NCBI GenBank assembly: GCA_002633025.1
Contig: NMRB01001630.1
Coordinates: forward strand, 65,822-129,821
DNA length: 64,000 nucleotides
Direction of reading: 5' to 3'
Source of the DNA: Notospermus geniculatus
Taxonomy: Eukaryota; Nemertea; Pilidiophora; Heteronemertea; Lineidae
This document shows, one piece after another, positions 47,299 to 60,300 of the stretch. Position 1 is the stretch's first letter. Every line of letters starts with the position of its first letter. The position numbers and the translations under genes are program-made. The notes under the pieces are model-generated. The model did no database searches, was not told the DNA's origin, and was given only the letters and a program-made list of their open reading frames with translations.

Positions 47299-47681
47299 GT
47301 GAGGTTTCGCAAATCTGACGAAACAGGAGTAAGAAATACGACATTCAACTTCATTTCCAGGACCTAATGTTTTTCTGGAGATGGTTGGTACCACAAATGT
47401 CGCTGCTGCCAGTGCATCTTTTAGCATATCATGTAAGCCCGAGAGAGTTATGGTGCATCTTGAAGTTTTAAATTTCCACTTCGTATCTACGAAGTGGAAA
47501 CGAAAGATAAATTTCAAAGTTTAATATACACCGTAACTCTATCGTTCTAACGTCGTAGCCTACGCTAAAAGACGCTCTTGCAGCAGGTGATATTTGTGGT
47601 ACCAACCATTTCCTGAAATGCATTACGTCATCCAGACGAAGTCCAGTTTCGTATTTCGTACTTCGAGTTTCGTCAGATTTA
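47299..47681. repeat. Truncated GTGAGGTTTCGC MITE at the end of copy 2
   Basis: Left end complete. The right end stops after CGTCAGATTT, where the 92 bp direct repeat begins. Confidence 0.8.
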
Positions 47682-47773
47682 GCGGCTGCGGTAACCAAAA
47701 TGGCGCTCACATGAATTTAGCAGTTCCCCCATGCCCCTCCCCCCACACACACTGAACGGGTATTGCCTAGTAT
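47682..47773. repeat. 92 bp direct repeat, right of segmental copy 2
   Basis: Matches 42729-42820 throughout as far as I can read. Confidence 0.85.
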
Positions 47774-47844
47774 CTTAAATTTGACCCGGTGAGCTATTGG
47801 CAACCGGTGGAATCGAGCAAGTATGTACACCGGTATAAGTGTAT

Positions 47845-48029
47845 ACCGGTGTAACGTTTTTCAGTGAGCCCCGACGTGTGCCAGTGTGACATTACAATAG
47901 ACTGACGGAATAAGCCGAGACTTGACAATGAACGACACACAGAGAAACGACGAGTCTGTTTCTCAGTGTGTTCCAAACAATGGGAGTCACACAGAAAAGC
48001 GGCCACACTGAAAAACGTTACACCTGTGT
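47845..48029. repeat. MITE, second copy of the ACCGGTGTAACGTTTTTC family
   Basis: ACCGGTGTAACGTTTTTCAG to the complement, with ACACACAGAGAAAC in the core as in 26255-26459 (opposite orientation). Confidence 0.75.
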
Positions 48030-48437
48030 AAAAGAATCTAATGTCCCCCAACAATACAATACGGATTAAGCGGCACCATTGAATTGGACGCTAGAGAGAC
48101 CAAGAGCTTTAATCCTGTGACAAACAATGCAGGGGGACATCAAGAGTGTGGTGGCATTAGATTCTGCCACACCGTCCTGTATGTCATATTTACTTTTATA
48201 AGGAGTGCGAATACCAAAGTAAAACAATGTAAAACATGACAGCCGGTGACACAGCCTGATGCTTCTAGAGCCTACGCCATAGGAAACCTGTAATCCTGAG
48301 TACATAAACTATTATTTCCATGAACAGGGACCAGACGCAGCTTACATTTCATATCAAAAGAAGGGCCTGAGAGTGTTTGCTTACCATTTTTACACAATAA
48401 CAGCAACAAGTAAAACCAAAACCTTAGTTCCGACCGG
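48030..48437. other. Unassigned sequence
   Basis: Nothing recognised. Confidence 0.25.
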
Positions 48438-48825
48438 TTAAAGCGAATGGCTCGTGGGGTTTGTTGACAGTTTTTTGTTGACATGTCCTCAAATGAAGCG
48501 CCGTTTTGGGAAAAAGGCGAAAGAAGGATTTTAGTTTAATGGTAAATGCATTAGACAGCCAAACTTCGGAGGCGTATTCTGCAAAATCTACCGCTTCGAA
48601 ATCAATCTGAATAGTACAAAATGTACATTTTGACCTACTGAATTTGAAACTGTCATTAACCCATTTTAACAAATTTTTAATGGAACCTCGTCCCCAGGTG
48701 CACGTTCGCATATTTGCACAGGTTCTGCCTATGACTGGAGCACGGCTTTGCCTGGAGACTAGGTTCACTCTATATGGGAGATACCACCAAAAATCAAAAC
48801 AAACCCCGCGAGCCATTCGCTTTAA
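48438..48825. repeat. MITE, second full copy of the TTAAAGCGAA...CGGGGTTTGTT family
   Basis: TTAAAGCGAATGGCTCGTGG to its complement at 48825. Same core as 27151-27549 in inverse orientation, including AAATGTACATTTTG. Confidence 0.8.
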
Positions 48826-50282
48826 GGTCGATCTATACCCATTGCGTGACGCCGAACTGCCCAACTTAAACTCGTGATAATTCATTGATAACAATGATTA
48901 CAAAAACATTTCTGGTACGGTACGTTACGTATGAAGCATCTTAGTGAACTTTCACCCTAAATAACTGGATCCTATTTCCGGATTGCCCAGAAAAATGACT
49001 TTGTTGGAAAGGCCGAAAAAAATTCCTTGAGCAATTTTCCGTCAACATGCTATGTCGCATCGAAGCAAACTCTGTTGGAAAAGACGCAGCCATACCTGAT
49101 GCATGTCGGTATAACCGCAGATTTTAGAAAAATATCCTAATTATGCTTATAATTAACAAAGTTTAGCTTTTACTCCACATAATTTTCTCTGTTTCGTGAA
49201 TTTCGCGGACATCTACTTAAAAATCCCAGAATCGGCTGTTATACGGACAAGCTCCATTTGGTCAACAACACATTTCGAGTTTCAAAGTTTGAAAAATGTT
49301 TATATAAGTGGGAGAAAAACTGCTCGCAATTTTGAAACTTTATTCTCCACGTGGGTTTGTTTACTATTTGCAACACACGTTCACTATACTGCGTTTCCAA
49401 ATATTACGTGGGCAAATCAGCGGACCATTGAATGCCAAGGCCTACAATTGACTGACAACAATAAAATCTATTCCAGCGCTAACGCGGCCTAAAATTGGCG
49501 AACAGAGTTGAGGCAATTATTATTCATGATGATTCATTCAGTTTCACTCCAGCGGGTCGCTTGGAATGTGATTGTCTGGGGGAAAACCCAATGACTATAG
49601 ATCGACCTTAAGTTAAGTTAGTTATAAACTGAGAAATCATTTGCAAAAGAAAACTGCAACTGACAGCAGAAAATACTGGTGGTTCCTAGTTACATGCTTT
49701 GGGCCTGTAGTAGTCGGCAGAGGCGGCCTAGGCTGTATAGATCGGGTTACAAAATCCTGTACTGAATTCTCCGTTGGTGTCAGTGGACATATTCCCTCCT
49801 GGAGAAAAAAATAAGCACATTATCTGGTGAGTTGGGATGGCGCCGTTGTACCACTACAGCCGAGAAAGTGATATCAATGGAAGTCCTCGTATACAAAGAC
49901 GTGCATCGTTATTGTTTTGGTCAGGGTTAGGGGCATTACTAATCCTTCACAAAGGCTTAACCCTTTCGGGATGGATCTCGCCGTTTGGCGAGATTGGCAT
50001 ATATACCACACACCCTTGCACCTTCAAACGGACATAGAATCGTAACCAGTGGACCGAACGATGTCCTATTTGCATATTTTTTAATGCGAGACTACCCCCC
50101 CCCCCTCATTTTGACCAATTTTCAGACTCGTAGGAGCAGCGGTTATCGAGATATAGACGTTTAAAGATTGGCAACCTGACGAAAACGTAGGCAGAACGCG
50201 ACTATTTCCTGACAACTTGCATCTTCGGCTCTGGCCTGTTTCTCTCACAGACATTTTGGAAGAAGCAAACCTGCATGAGGTC
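48826..50282. other. No gene recognised
   Basis: Frames at 49196-49492 and 49837-50037 (plus) have no known domain. A short GGATCTCGCCGTTTGGCGAGA hairpin lies near 49975. A poly-C run at 50096. Confidence 0.3.
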
Positions 50283-50580
50283 NNNNNNNNNNNNNNNNNN
50301 NNNNNNNNNNNNNNNNNNNNNNNNNNNNNNNNNNNNNNNNNNNNNNNNNNNNNNNNNNNNNNNNNNNNNNNNNNNNNNNNNNNNNNNNNNNNNNNNNNNN
50401 NNNNNNNNNNNNNNNNNNNNNNNNNNNNNNNNNNNNNNNNNNNNNNNNNNNNNNNNNNNNNNNNNNNNNNNNNNNNNNNNNNNNNNNNNNNNNNNNNNNN
50501 NNNNNNNNNNNNNNNNNNNNNNNNNNNNNNNNNNNNNNNNNNNNNNNNNNNNNNNNNNNNNNNNNNNNNNNNNNNNNNNN
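50283..50580. other. Assembly gap inside a CAGGCGCGGATCCAG-type MITE
   Basis: The sequence right of the gap matches 9370-9558, so the missing part probably includes the left half of this MITE. Confidence 0.85.
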
Positions 50581-50752
50581 CCAGCAAATTTTGAAATCTA
50601 GAAGGCCGTAGATGCGATTTCCTGGCATCTCAGTATCAAAACAGAAGCTTGAGTCTTGCGTTTTTTTGCTTATTGTCACAAACTATTGAAAAAAAACCAA
50701 TTGGTGGTGGCGAGTAGGGGGGGTCACGACCCCCTCTGGATCCGCGCCTGGT
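50581..50752. repeat. Right half of a CAGGCGCGGATCCAG MITE
   Basis: GATTTCCTGGCATCTCAGTA, ACCAATTGGTGGTGGCGAG, a poly-G run and TGGATCCGCGCCTG match 9267-9558. Confidence 0.75.
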
Positions 50753-50789
50753 TCGAAGGACGATTTTGTCGGCGTCCAGTCGTGGGACC

Positions 50790-51130
50790 CTAAGCTACGT
50801 CTACACGAGAGACTACATGTAACGTACCCCGGGTCAAATCTGTCTCGAGAAAATTTAACCCGAGATAAGTAACGGAGCGTCTACACGGATTATACATGTA
50901 CCCTACATGTAGTTCTGGCTTTGAATATGACGTCACAAGCCGCAACACTGGAGTACACATGGTCCAGAGGCGCAGTGAAATGAGCCGTGCGTGCCCCAAT
51001 AAAGGCCTAGGCCTTTGTCCCGAGACAAACAGGCGACTGCGTCTACACGACAGCTGTCTCGAGACAAATTTGTCTCGGGTTAATTTAGCCCCCCTACCCT
51101 ACCGGGGTTAAGTTGTCTCGAGACAAATTT
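50790..51130. repeat. Foldback-type repeat with GTCTACACGA and CTCGAGACAAATTTGTCTCG
   Basis: GTCTACACGAGAGAC, TGTCTCGAGAAAATTTAACC and GCGTCTACACG on the left are echoed by GCGTCTACACGACAGCTG and TCGAGACAAATTTGTCTCGG on the right. A TATAAA microsatellite follows at 51135-51160. Confidence 0.5.
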
Positions 51131-51290
51131 GTAAAATATAAATATAAATATAAATATAAAGACGTTGTCGACTTTCATTTCCGTTGTTTTGTTCGTTCTA
51201 TCGCCCGGAGTGTCGTCACCGTGATTTGATTCATGAAATGTATTAAAGACAGACCGGTATACCCAAAATACCAACCGAAAGGCAACGTAC

Positions 51291-51364
51291 CTGTGACAGT
51301 TACATGCGAATCCATCGGCACTGACGTTGGCTGCCCATCGCCTCTTGCTTTCACCTGTGCTCGC
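51291..51364 (-). CDS. Exon 5: cytoplasmic juxtamembrane segment
   Basis: The acceptor CTTTCGTTGAATTCCAG precedes 74 nt whose frame continues the membrane exon as RAQVKARGDGQPTSVPMDSH, then VTVT. A basic patch right after the helix fits a stop-transfer tail. The following GTACGTTG may be a donor to an exon not found. Confidence 0.5.
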
Positions 51365-54300
51365 CTGGAATTCAACGAAAGGTGAACTGCTGAGAGTACT
51401 TTATGGTACGTTTGCCTGTCACGGCAACCCATTTGTATGGAAAATATGGCGAGGAAAACACAAAGGAAATGACTCTTATAATATCAAAAATTCGCTGTCT
51501 GGCAGTAACCGATATTCATTTCAAATTCTTCTTCCCCGAGTTAAAGCGAATCGAAAGCGAAAAAAATTGATCTAGAAATCGAATTTGAAAGGGGACGAAT
51601 TTTCAGGAAAAAATGTGAACAAACTTCTCCAGAATGTCAACAAAGAAATTTTCGTGCATTTTGATTGGCTGAATTTTGTGTTTACAAACACCAGCCAAAT
51701 GTAAACAAAATCCGCTATCGATTCGCTTTAAATGGCAAAATGTTAGTCCGAATGCTTCCAAGCGTTTTCGTAACGCCTCGGCTACGAACGTGATTTGCAG
51801 AAAACGGTACTCATCCGGCATACTCTTCCGGCATACTTCCACCACATTCGGTCCCAAACCACTGGTGTGAATGGGTAGGCCTATAATTTTTTTCTGCGAG
51901 AAAAATAACGTGAAGATATCTCGATTCGGCCCAGTAGTTTTAGATCCAGAGCCATTCTTGTGTAGCAAAGTCAGAGGACCTTTTATTAAGATTTCGCCAA
52001 AACGCAAACTCAGAGGACCGTATTCAAAAAGGGTGATCGCCGCGCGATTAAGACTTAGCCTAAGGCTAAGAATCCATTCACGCGATTTTCTTGCCGCAGA
52101 CGCTCGAAAGCATTGTTTGTTTCCGCCGCGTTGGTCGTGGACAAAGGATGCGTCATCGCGCGGCACGAAAATCGCGTGAATGGATTCTTAGCCTTAGTCT
52201 TAAACACACTTTTTGAATACGGCCCGGAGTGTTTTGGGCCTCGACAATCATTACAATCATGCGGTCTGCTGCTCGAACCACTGGAACAAAATCGGATCTT
52301 GGTGTCTTCGTTCCTCTAGGAATGTTTACCATCCGTTGCTATCAGCAATTTTGGGGTCTCAGTAGTGGAAGTGTGCTTGTGTGATTTTTTTTTTTTGGGG
52401 GGGGGGCACCCTGTGTTCATATAGGACCACATTCATCAAGGGTGTTTAGCCTAATCAGCGTACAAATTCTGCACAGGTTAAAGGTCTAGAAAACTATTGT
52501 TCTGTCTTCTGTATGCTGCCTCATCTCTGGCATTTACCCACACGATGATCACACGCGTCTAACTTTCCTGCGTCTCAGTGTGTGAGGACAAAAGGAAGTG
52601 TTGGACAAATTCTAGACAAGCCTGCCTGGTCGTTTAACTTTTCCTTTGTACTCTTGGACTTAGACGCAGGATAGTTACACGCGTGTGATTATCCTGCAGG
52701 TAAACTGCTCTTCTGAAGCACCATACAGACATCAGACAATAGTTTAGGCCTAGTCTAGGCCTTTAACCTGTGTAATGCAGAATTTGTACGCTGATTAGGC
52801 TAAACGCCCTTTATGAATATGGCCCATATTGACCAAACTAACGAACATGGATTTACAATGGGAACGGAATAAATATTGTTTGAAGTCAAGTGGTTAAAGA
52901 AGAAGAAAGGATAAGTAAATAATTAGGCCTACTACTCAGTATTGCCGCCCCCCTATCAAAACGTATGTTTTTCCTCAGGGTAACATCGTACTCTTGACCT
53001 TATATGGTGCTAGCAACGACGTATAACAAGAAACTGCAAAATCGGAGGAATAAAAGATTTTAAAAATCACCTGACGTAGACGACGATCACAGCTATAACG
53101 ATTGCGAGGATAATGATCCATGGAACAATAGTTGTACCGATCAAAATATTCTCCACTCGATCGTCAGAGCCGGAATTATCTCGTTTTCCTCCAATGAGAG
53201 GAAGATTTCCATTTGCCCCGGAGATCGCGCCCGATGATGACGTCGATGGTGACGAGGTGCTCGTGGATGTCGTAGCAGGATACGGTGTTGCACTCCTTTT
53301 TGTGGTCGTCGTTGGGGGCATTGTGGTCTTTCTTGAAGTAGCCGTCGATGGCATTGTTGTGGTCATAGGGGACGTCGTTGTGACCTTCGTGAGTAAGTTA
53401 GGAGGAGAAATGAAAACAAAGTTGAAAACAGTTTGAAATGAATCCAGTTTAAATCGAAAAGTATCAAGGCTTTTGATTTCAGTTGAAGTTGATTTGGTTA
53501 GGCCTGTGTGTGTGTTTATTGGAAGTAATGTATAGTATTGATTGATGCACGTTTTAACTCTGATGCCCAAGGCCGAGATAACTCGGTTTCAGCTAGGTGC
53601 CCGACACTGCCGCATTCTTTTGCTCATAACTCAGTTGTTATTGGTCCGATTGAGCTGAAATTACTTGCAAATGAACGAGAATTACATTCTACACAAGTTG
53701 AGCTATTTTTTGCGCGCCTTTGCCGAAAATATACACGAGTGCCCCCTGTCTTAACCACGAACGAGTAGAATAACACGCAAACGGTACGTGTATGCTTAGA
53801 GTGAGTTTAAAGGGAGACATGCGAAAAATATTGCCCGGCGGGCACAAGTTGTCTGAGTTGCAGCGCCGTCTGTTAATACACGGTGACACTACGCTATATC
53901 ACAGGCCCCTGTAGAGCTATTAGTGAGCTCAGAACACGTATCTAACCCAAAAACACTAGTTTGTAAAAAACACACCCCGAGCTCACGAATTTATGAGCTC
54001 GTGGTGTGTTTTTAGATACGTGTTGTGTTTTTAGATACGTTTGGTTAGAAAAGTGTTCTTTAACTCACTGATAGCTCTACAGGCGCCTGTGATAAAGCGT
54101 AGTGTCACCGTGTATTAACAGACGGCGCTACAACTCAGACAACTTGTGCCCGCCGGGCAATATTTTTCGCATGTCTCCCTTTAAGTACACGTACCACAAA
54201 GTTTGTGAATCGACCCCTGATGTGTTGCTGATAATTTGAAATCTTATTTCATTTATGTACATGTATCTTACCATGCTCATCGTTGACAACATCCCGGCCC

Positions 54301-57300
54301 CGTTGCATGCAATGGATAGGGTAACACTGGCTGCAAATTACGAGAACATAGTTTAGAAGCACGCATTTTGGTTCCCTCAGTCAACGCTAGGTTGAAAGGT
54401 GACTTCGGTAGCGACCGCCATCTTCGGGGCTTCGCCCCGATGCTATTTTTAGAAACAGAATGACCTGATTAGAATGGGGGAATCCCAAACAAACCCACGT
54501 GTTTAGAAAATGTCAACGGCCGATTTGGCAGGATGTCAGACCTGTGACCATGGTGACAAGGGAATCCCCAAATTATGATAATGAGTCTCAACAAAATGGC
54601 GGTCGCTACCGAAGTCACCTTTCAACGTAGCGGTGACTGAGGGAACCAAAATGAGAAGCACGCCATCAATACTTGAAGTTCAACTACCGCGAGGAAGTTC
54701 TCGCCGATGTGTCACCGAAGGAACTCAGGATTAAAGCTGACCTCTCCGCACAAAAAGCCCCCATGCGACGAGTAAGAGAATTACAAACGCCCTGCAGACA
54801 CCTCAAACGAAGGCTCAGAACATGATATACCCCACGACGCCAGGAGGGCGCGCCACCTTATTTGCTTTCGAGCTTTAGAGGTGTCGACATCCTCTGGTGA
54901 GCTCCTGCTGAACATTTTTCTGAAAGAAAATTTTTTGACCCAGCTGGGAATCGTACCCGCGCCCTGTTTTCTTTGCTCCACCGTCTTACCCGTTCGGCCA
55001 CCGAACTTGTTGGAAGACTTCTCTTGTTTTCGAAGGTCTACGTCTATAACAAACACAAATCATGTTTTTGTCAGCTGGCTCGTTGGCCGAGTGGATAGAG
55101 TGGTGGATTACAAATCAGAAGATCGACGGATCGAATCCCGTCTATAAGTATAAATGAGTACAATTTTTTTTCTTTGAGTAGTGTGAGAGGTGTGCGGAGA
55201 TGTTGACAGCTCTGTTGCCTGAAGACAAATAAGGTGGCGCCCTCCTGGCGTCGTGGGGTGTATCATGTTCTGAGCCTTGGTTTGAGGTGTTTGCAGGGCG
55301 TTTGCAATTATCTTGCTCGTCGCATGAAGGCTTTTTGTGCGGAGAGGTCAGCTTTAAACTCGAATATGATGTGTATATAGCCCCTTTTATACTACGAGTT
55401 TTCAGCCGTGCTCGACCCGGGTCGGGCACGGCACGGCAAAAAAAGTGGGAGTGTAAATGGGTTGGCACGGCACGGTGCTACTTTTATCCGGGGTTCGACT
55501 CCAGTCGAGCACGGTTCTGCTGAAAAACTGCACAGTGTAAACGCGCTACTGGGCTCGGCCCACTTGAATGACTCTCCTATAGTGAAGTGCGCATGCTCAT
55601 TTATCGGCTTTGAACTCAATACTTCATTGCTGCGAATCCGGCGCAGCCATATTGAAAGTGACGGGGATTTCCTACCTCCAGAGAAAGGAGAGCGGGCGAT
55701 ACAGATATTGGCGCGGTTCTCATGGTGCAGTGTAAATGGTCATATTGAGGCTGGCCTGACCCGGGCCGAGCACGGCACGGTTCATCCAGGCCAAAATTCT
55801 GCGTAGTGTAAAAAGGGCTGAACTCATTCCCATGGGTTTCTCGAGCTTACTAGTTTTTACAGTGATAGTAGTGGACTTTGTTTGCTGAAAGATCGTATCT
55901 AAAAAATCCGGGAAAACTATACATCTTACGCTCGCTTTCGAGTTTCATCCAAAACCATCCACGACCTGAACTCCTGTCGGATTCCGGGGTGAAATACAAG
56001 AAGACGTCATACGAGAGGTGCGTCAAAGTGACCTTACTGCGTCTCCCCATATCATCGAACAGATTCTCGCGGGAGTGGCCCCATCTCAGACTCGGTCCAT
56101 CAGCAGACAATGTTAACGAATCGTGAATAGAAAGGGTGAAGTTGTAGTTTGTGTCGGTGGGCCGTGCACTCAGGCGACACATGCAGTGTGTACTCCAGTC
56201 GTAAGAAAACAGCCCGCGGCGGGTAGGGTGATAACCAGGACTATGGAAATAGATAGGTGTTTCGACTCTACTGACATTTGCGCAGAGGTTCACCATCCTC
56301 ATAGAGGCGAGAGGTACTGAAAAGGAAATAAACTAGTAGGGGAGCCAAACGCCAGAATTGTGTGCAAAATAAGGNGAGATGACCGAGCAGTCCTCCCAAT
56401 TCTTATACAGAATAGATATACCTACCAAAAAATGTTAACAGCAATTGTATATCTTTTTGTGCAACCTTATTCACTATTTTTCGTGCTTGGCTCCCCTACT
56501 AAACTAATCAATCAAAAAGTTACACTTTTCCCAGTGATGTTCGCCTCTCGGTTTTTGTTGTGACTCATTAGAGAGGTTAAAGCAAATAGCTCGCGGGGTT
56601 TGTTGACAGTTGTTTGTTGCCATGCCTCAATATCAAGCGCCGTTTTGAGAAAAAGGCGAAAGAAGGATTTTAGCTTAATGGGAAATGCATTAGACAGCCA
56701 AACTTCGGAGGCGTATTCTGCAAAATCTGCCGCTTCGAAATCAATGTGAATAGTACAAAATGTACATTTTTACAGACTGAATTTGAAAATGTCATTAATC
56801 CATTTTAACAAATTTTAATGGAACCTTGTGGACATTAAATCGAATATACATGTATGTCCACATATAAAAATCCTATTGGTCGATTTAATGTGGACATTAA
56901 TTCAACGAATTAATGTGGATGTTAATTCAGAATTATGTCCACTCCGGCGTGAGATACACGTCAACGAAAAGATGGGCTAGCCACACATGCAGTGTGTACT
57001 CCAGTCGTAAGAAAACAGCCCGCGGCGGGTAGGGTGATAACCAGGACTATGGAAATAGATAGGTGTTTCGAATACTCTACTGACATTTGCGCAGAGGTTC
57101 ACCATCCTCATAGAGGCGAGAGGTACTGAAAAGGAAATAAACTAGTAGGGGAGCCAAACGCCAGAATTGTGCAAAATAAGGGTTGGAGGTTGCACAAAAA
57201 GATATACAATTGCTGTTAACATTTGTCGGTAGGTATATCTGTTCTACATAAGAATTGGGAGGACTGCTCTGTCATCTCTCTTGCGAACTCTTGTTATGGA

Positions 57301-60300
57301 CCCTTTTATAGTTTGCTACTGACTTTATCATTGGACTGGTGGACTCGGTTTTGTACAGGGGCAGAGGAACCAATGTACAGCTCTCTTCTGAATGGTTGGA
57401 TTTAGACTCTATAAATGTATTACCAATAGATAGAAACATGGTGCCTCTGAATCAGCCAAGGATGTTCGTAATTGCTTTTGGCAAGTGGAAATCACTTTTT
57501 GGGGTATTTGGTCCCATTTGGTGTATCTTAATATGTAGCAACTGAAAATATTTAAGACCATGCTTTAATATTTGATTCCCTGTCCCCATATTCCGATCTA
57601 TTAGTAATACATTTATAGGGTCTAAACCCAACCGTTCAGAAGTTAGCTGTACATTGGTTCCTCTGCCCCTGTACAAAACCGAGTCCACCAGTCCAATGAT
57701 AAAGTCAGTACCAAATTATAAAAGGGTCCATAACAGGAGTTCGCAAGAGAGATGACCGAGCAGTCCTCCCAATTCTTATACAGAATAGATATACCTACCA
57801 AAAAATGTTAACAGCAATTGTATATCTTTTTGTGCAACCTTATTCACTATTTTTCGTGCTTGGCTCCCCTACTAAACTAATCAATCAAAAAGTTACACTT
57901 TTCCCAGTGATGTTCGCCTCTCGGTTTTTGTTGTGACTCATTAGAGAGGTTAAAGCAAATAGCTCGCGGGGTTTGTTGACAGTTGTTTGTTGCCATGCCT
58001 CAATATCAAGCGCCGTTTTGAGAAAAAGGCGAAAGAAGGATTTTAGCTTAATGGGAAATGCATTAGACAGCCAAACTTCGGAGGCGTATTCTGCAAAATC
58101 TGCCGCTTCGAAATCAATGTGAATAGTACAAAATGTACATTTTTACAGACTGAATNGCATTGTGACCACTTATGCATGGATCAAACAGATCAGAGGTGCA
58201 TATTCGCAAAGGGATCATACAGTACCTTGCACAATTGACCTCCCTTCCTCGCCGCGCACCACCCGCGTACTACATGCAGCGACATGCACGTACCGTCCTC
58301 GTATCTTCCGAGGACGTGGCGCAGTGTCATGGGAGGCATGCAGTGAAGACGTAACGTCATTTACCCTACGTCACGCAACAGATACGCGTGACGTAGGCCT
58401 ACCCGTTCCTTCCACGACACGTTCGAGGAAGGTACGCGGATAAAGGGAGGTCAATTGTGCCATGGACTGTAAAGGCCTTCATACACTGAATGACAAAAGT
58501 CGAAATTAGTCGCTGCTATGGTCAGTTCGACAACACTTGATATGGTGACATGTTGAAATACTCCACAAAAGTGTCAGAAGATTTTAACATTTATGGAACG
58601 TTTCCAAAAAAGTATTTTGGAACGGACAATTGTAGTGATTAATTTCGACTTTTATCATTCAGTGTATGGAGGCCTTTACGTCGCCAACAAGACAAATCTA
58701 TAGGGACGACCCAAATACATTGAAAAAGACATTATATTCCCGAAGTATACGTGTCATGGAAAAACCAAAACCTGTACAAGAAAGCAAGACCTACACACAT
58801 GCGACTTTACACAGGTTTTGTGGTGGAGGGTCACACCTGTGATATATTTTGTCAGATTGAAAGCTTTGGCGGATTTGATAGTTACCGGTACTTTATTAGT
58901 TCCGCGCATTTGGCACTAAAAACGTTAACTAGGTACCACCCTGGCCACGGAGACTACAGTTACAGTCAAAAATACATTTTAAAGCAATCATAATACGTAA
59001 ATTGGGTGATATGAATAAAAATCAGTATCTACTAGCTAGTAGTTACTACAAGTAAAAGTAACCAGCTCCAAGATTTTACTCCAAGTAGAAGTAAACACTT
59101 GAGTTCATATGAATAGAGTTGAATTTACTGCAAAGTAATCACTTCTGCCCTACTACTTTTTAGGGCAAGCAAAAAAAATCTTTAGTTTATCGTCCTCCGC
59201 CCGCGCCAATTTTCAGCGCCGTGCAAAATTTATTTTTATTTTTTATCAGTGTGAATTTCGCGCCGTGCCGCGTATCACAGCGCCGCCAAGTGGTAGATCT
59301 GTAAACAACAGTTTCCAAAGCATGCTCTTCATGCATTTTCAGCGTTTTCAATAACCATTTACAAAATGTAAGTGAACTGTGAACCTTTTTGGTGACATAA
59401 CATGTTCAGGAGCTGATTTTGTAATTCCTTCATACGAAAGTAAAATAAAAAATAAAAATAAAAAGTGCCCCCTTGCCTATTTTCAAGAACCACTCGGACG
59501 ATAAACTAAAAAAAAATTTTGTTTGCCCTTACTCGTCTGAATCCTGCATGGGTTCACAGTAATGAAATTGATCAACCACCTTACTGCTGATTATTCATAT
59601 CCTCGGCAGTATTTACTGTTTTTGGAGTAACTACTGCACGAGTATTAACTAATACTTATTACTAGTAGCTGCAAGTAATTACTTGTAGTAATTACTCCGA
59701 GTCACCAGTAAATACTTCAAAAACTGAAGTAAAAGTTATTACTTAGTTTTATTCATATCACCCATTATCTTGCTTCTAATTCTGCCAGCAGTATAGTTAC
59801 AAATAACAATTTACATTTTACCGCTTTAAAGGGAGACTACACTCATTGTACACTCATGAATTTTTATCAATCCATGGAGACTATTGCCATGAGTTGTGAT
59901 GTCACTAGTGTCAATAGGCTAACGACCTTTGTAGTGAATGAGCTAAAACTGTGACTGCCTAGGCCTATTGGTTGTACCTTCATAAATATGCATTGAGCAC
60001 TCATGACATCATCAGTGCTGTGCAATGGTCCCCTTGGGATCCAATTAAAATACTTAAAATGATGAGTTTGCTGATTGAAAAAAAATACAACATGTTGCAG
60101 ATATTAGCGGATTTGAATGTATAAATGATATTTCCAAAAATTCAAAATTTTACACAATGGGTGATATGAATAAAAATCTGTATCTACTAGCTAGTAGTTA
60201 CTAGAAGTAAAAGTAACTAGTTCCAAGTTTTTACTCCAAGTAGATGTGAACACTTGAATTCATATGAATAAACAGTTGCATTTACTGCAAAGTAATCACT

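Larger units (their letters stand above)
42816..47681. repeat. Segmental duplication, copy 2
   Basis: About 4.87 kb, same orientation as 34395-39136. It begins at GTATGTAAAAAGTCTC and stops inside the GTGAGGTTTCGC MITE after CGTCAGATTT. It carries two insertions not in copy 1 (43503-43732 and about 44950-45350) and lacks the copy-1 insertion. Small indels and substitutions are scattered throughout. Confidence 0.85.
56984..58155. repeat. Allelic/false duplication, block 2
   Basis: Starts CACATGCAGTGTGTACTCCA as at 56178 and ends at the single N (58156). It repeats the exon 2 acceptor and first ~46 codons with an extra in-frame 3 nt (TTCGAATACTC versus TTCGACTC). The rest of exon 2 is missing, so this copy cannot be an exon as assembled. 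Confidence 0.75.
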
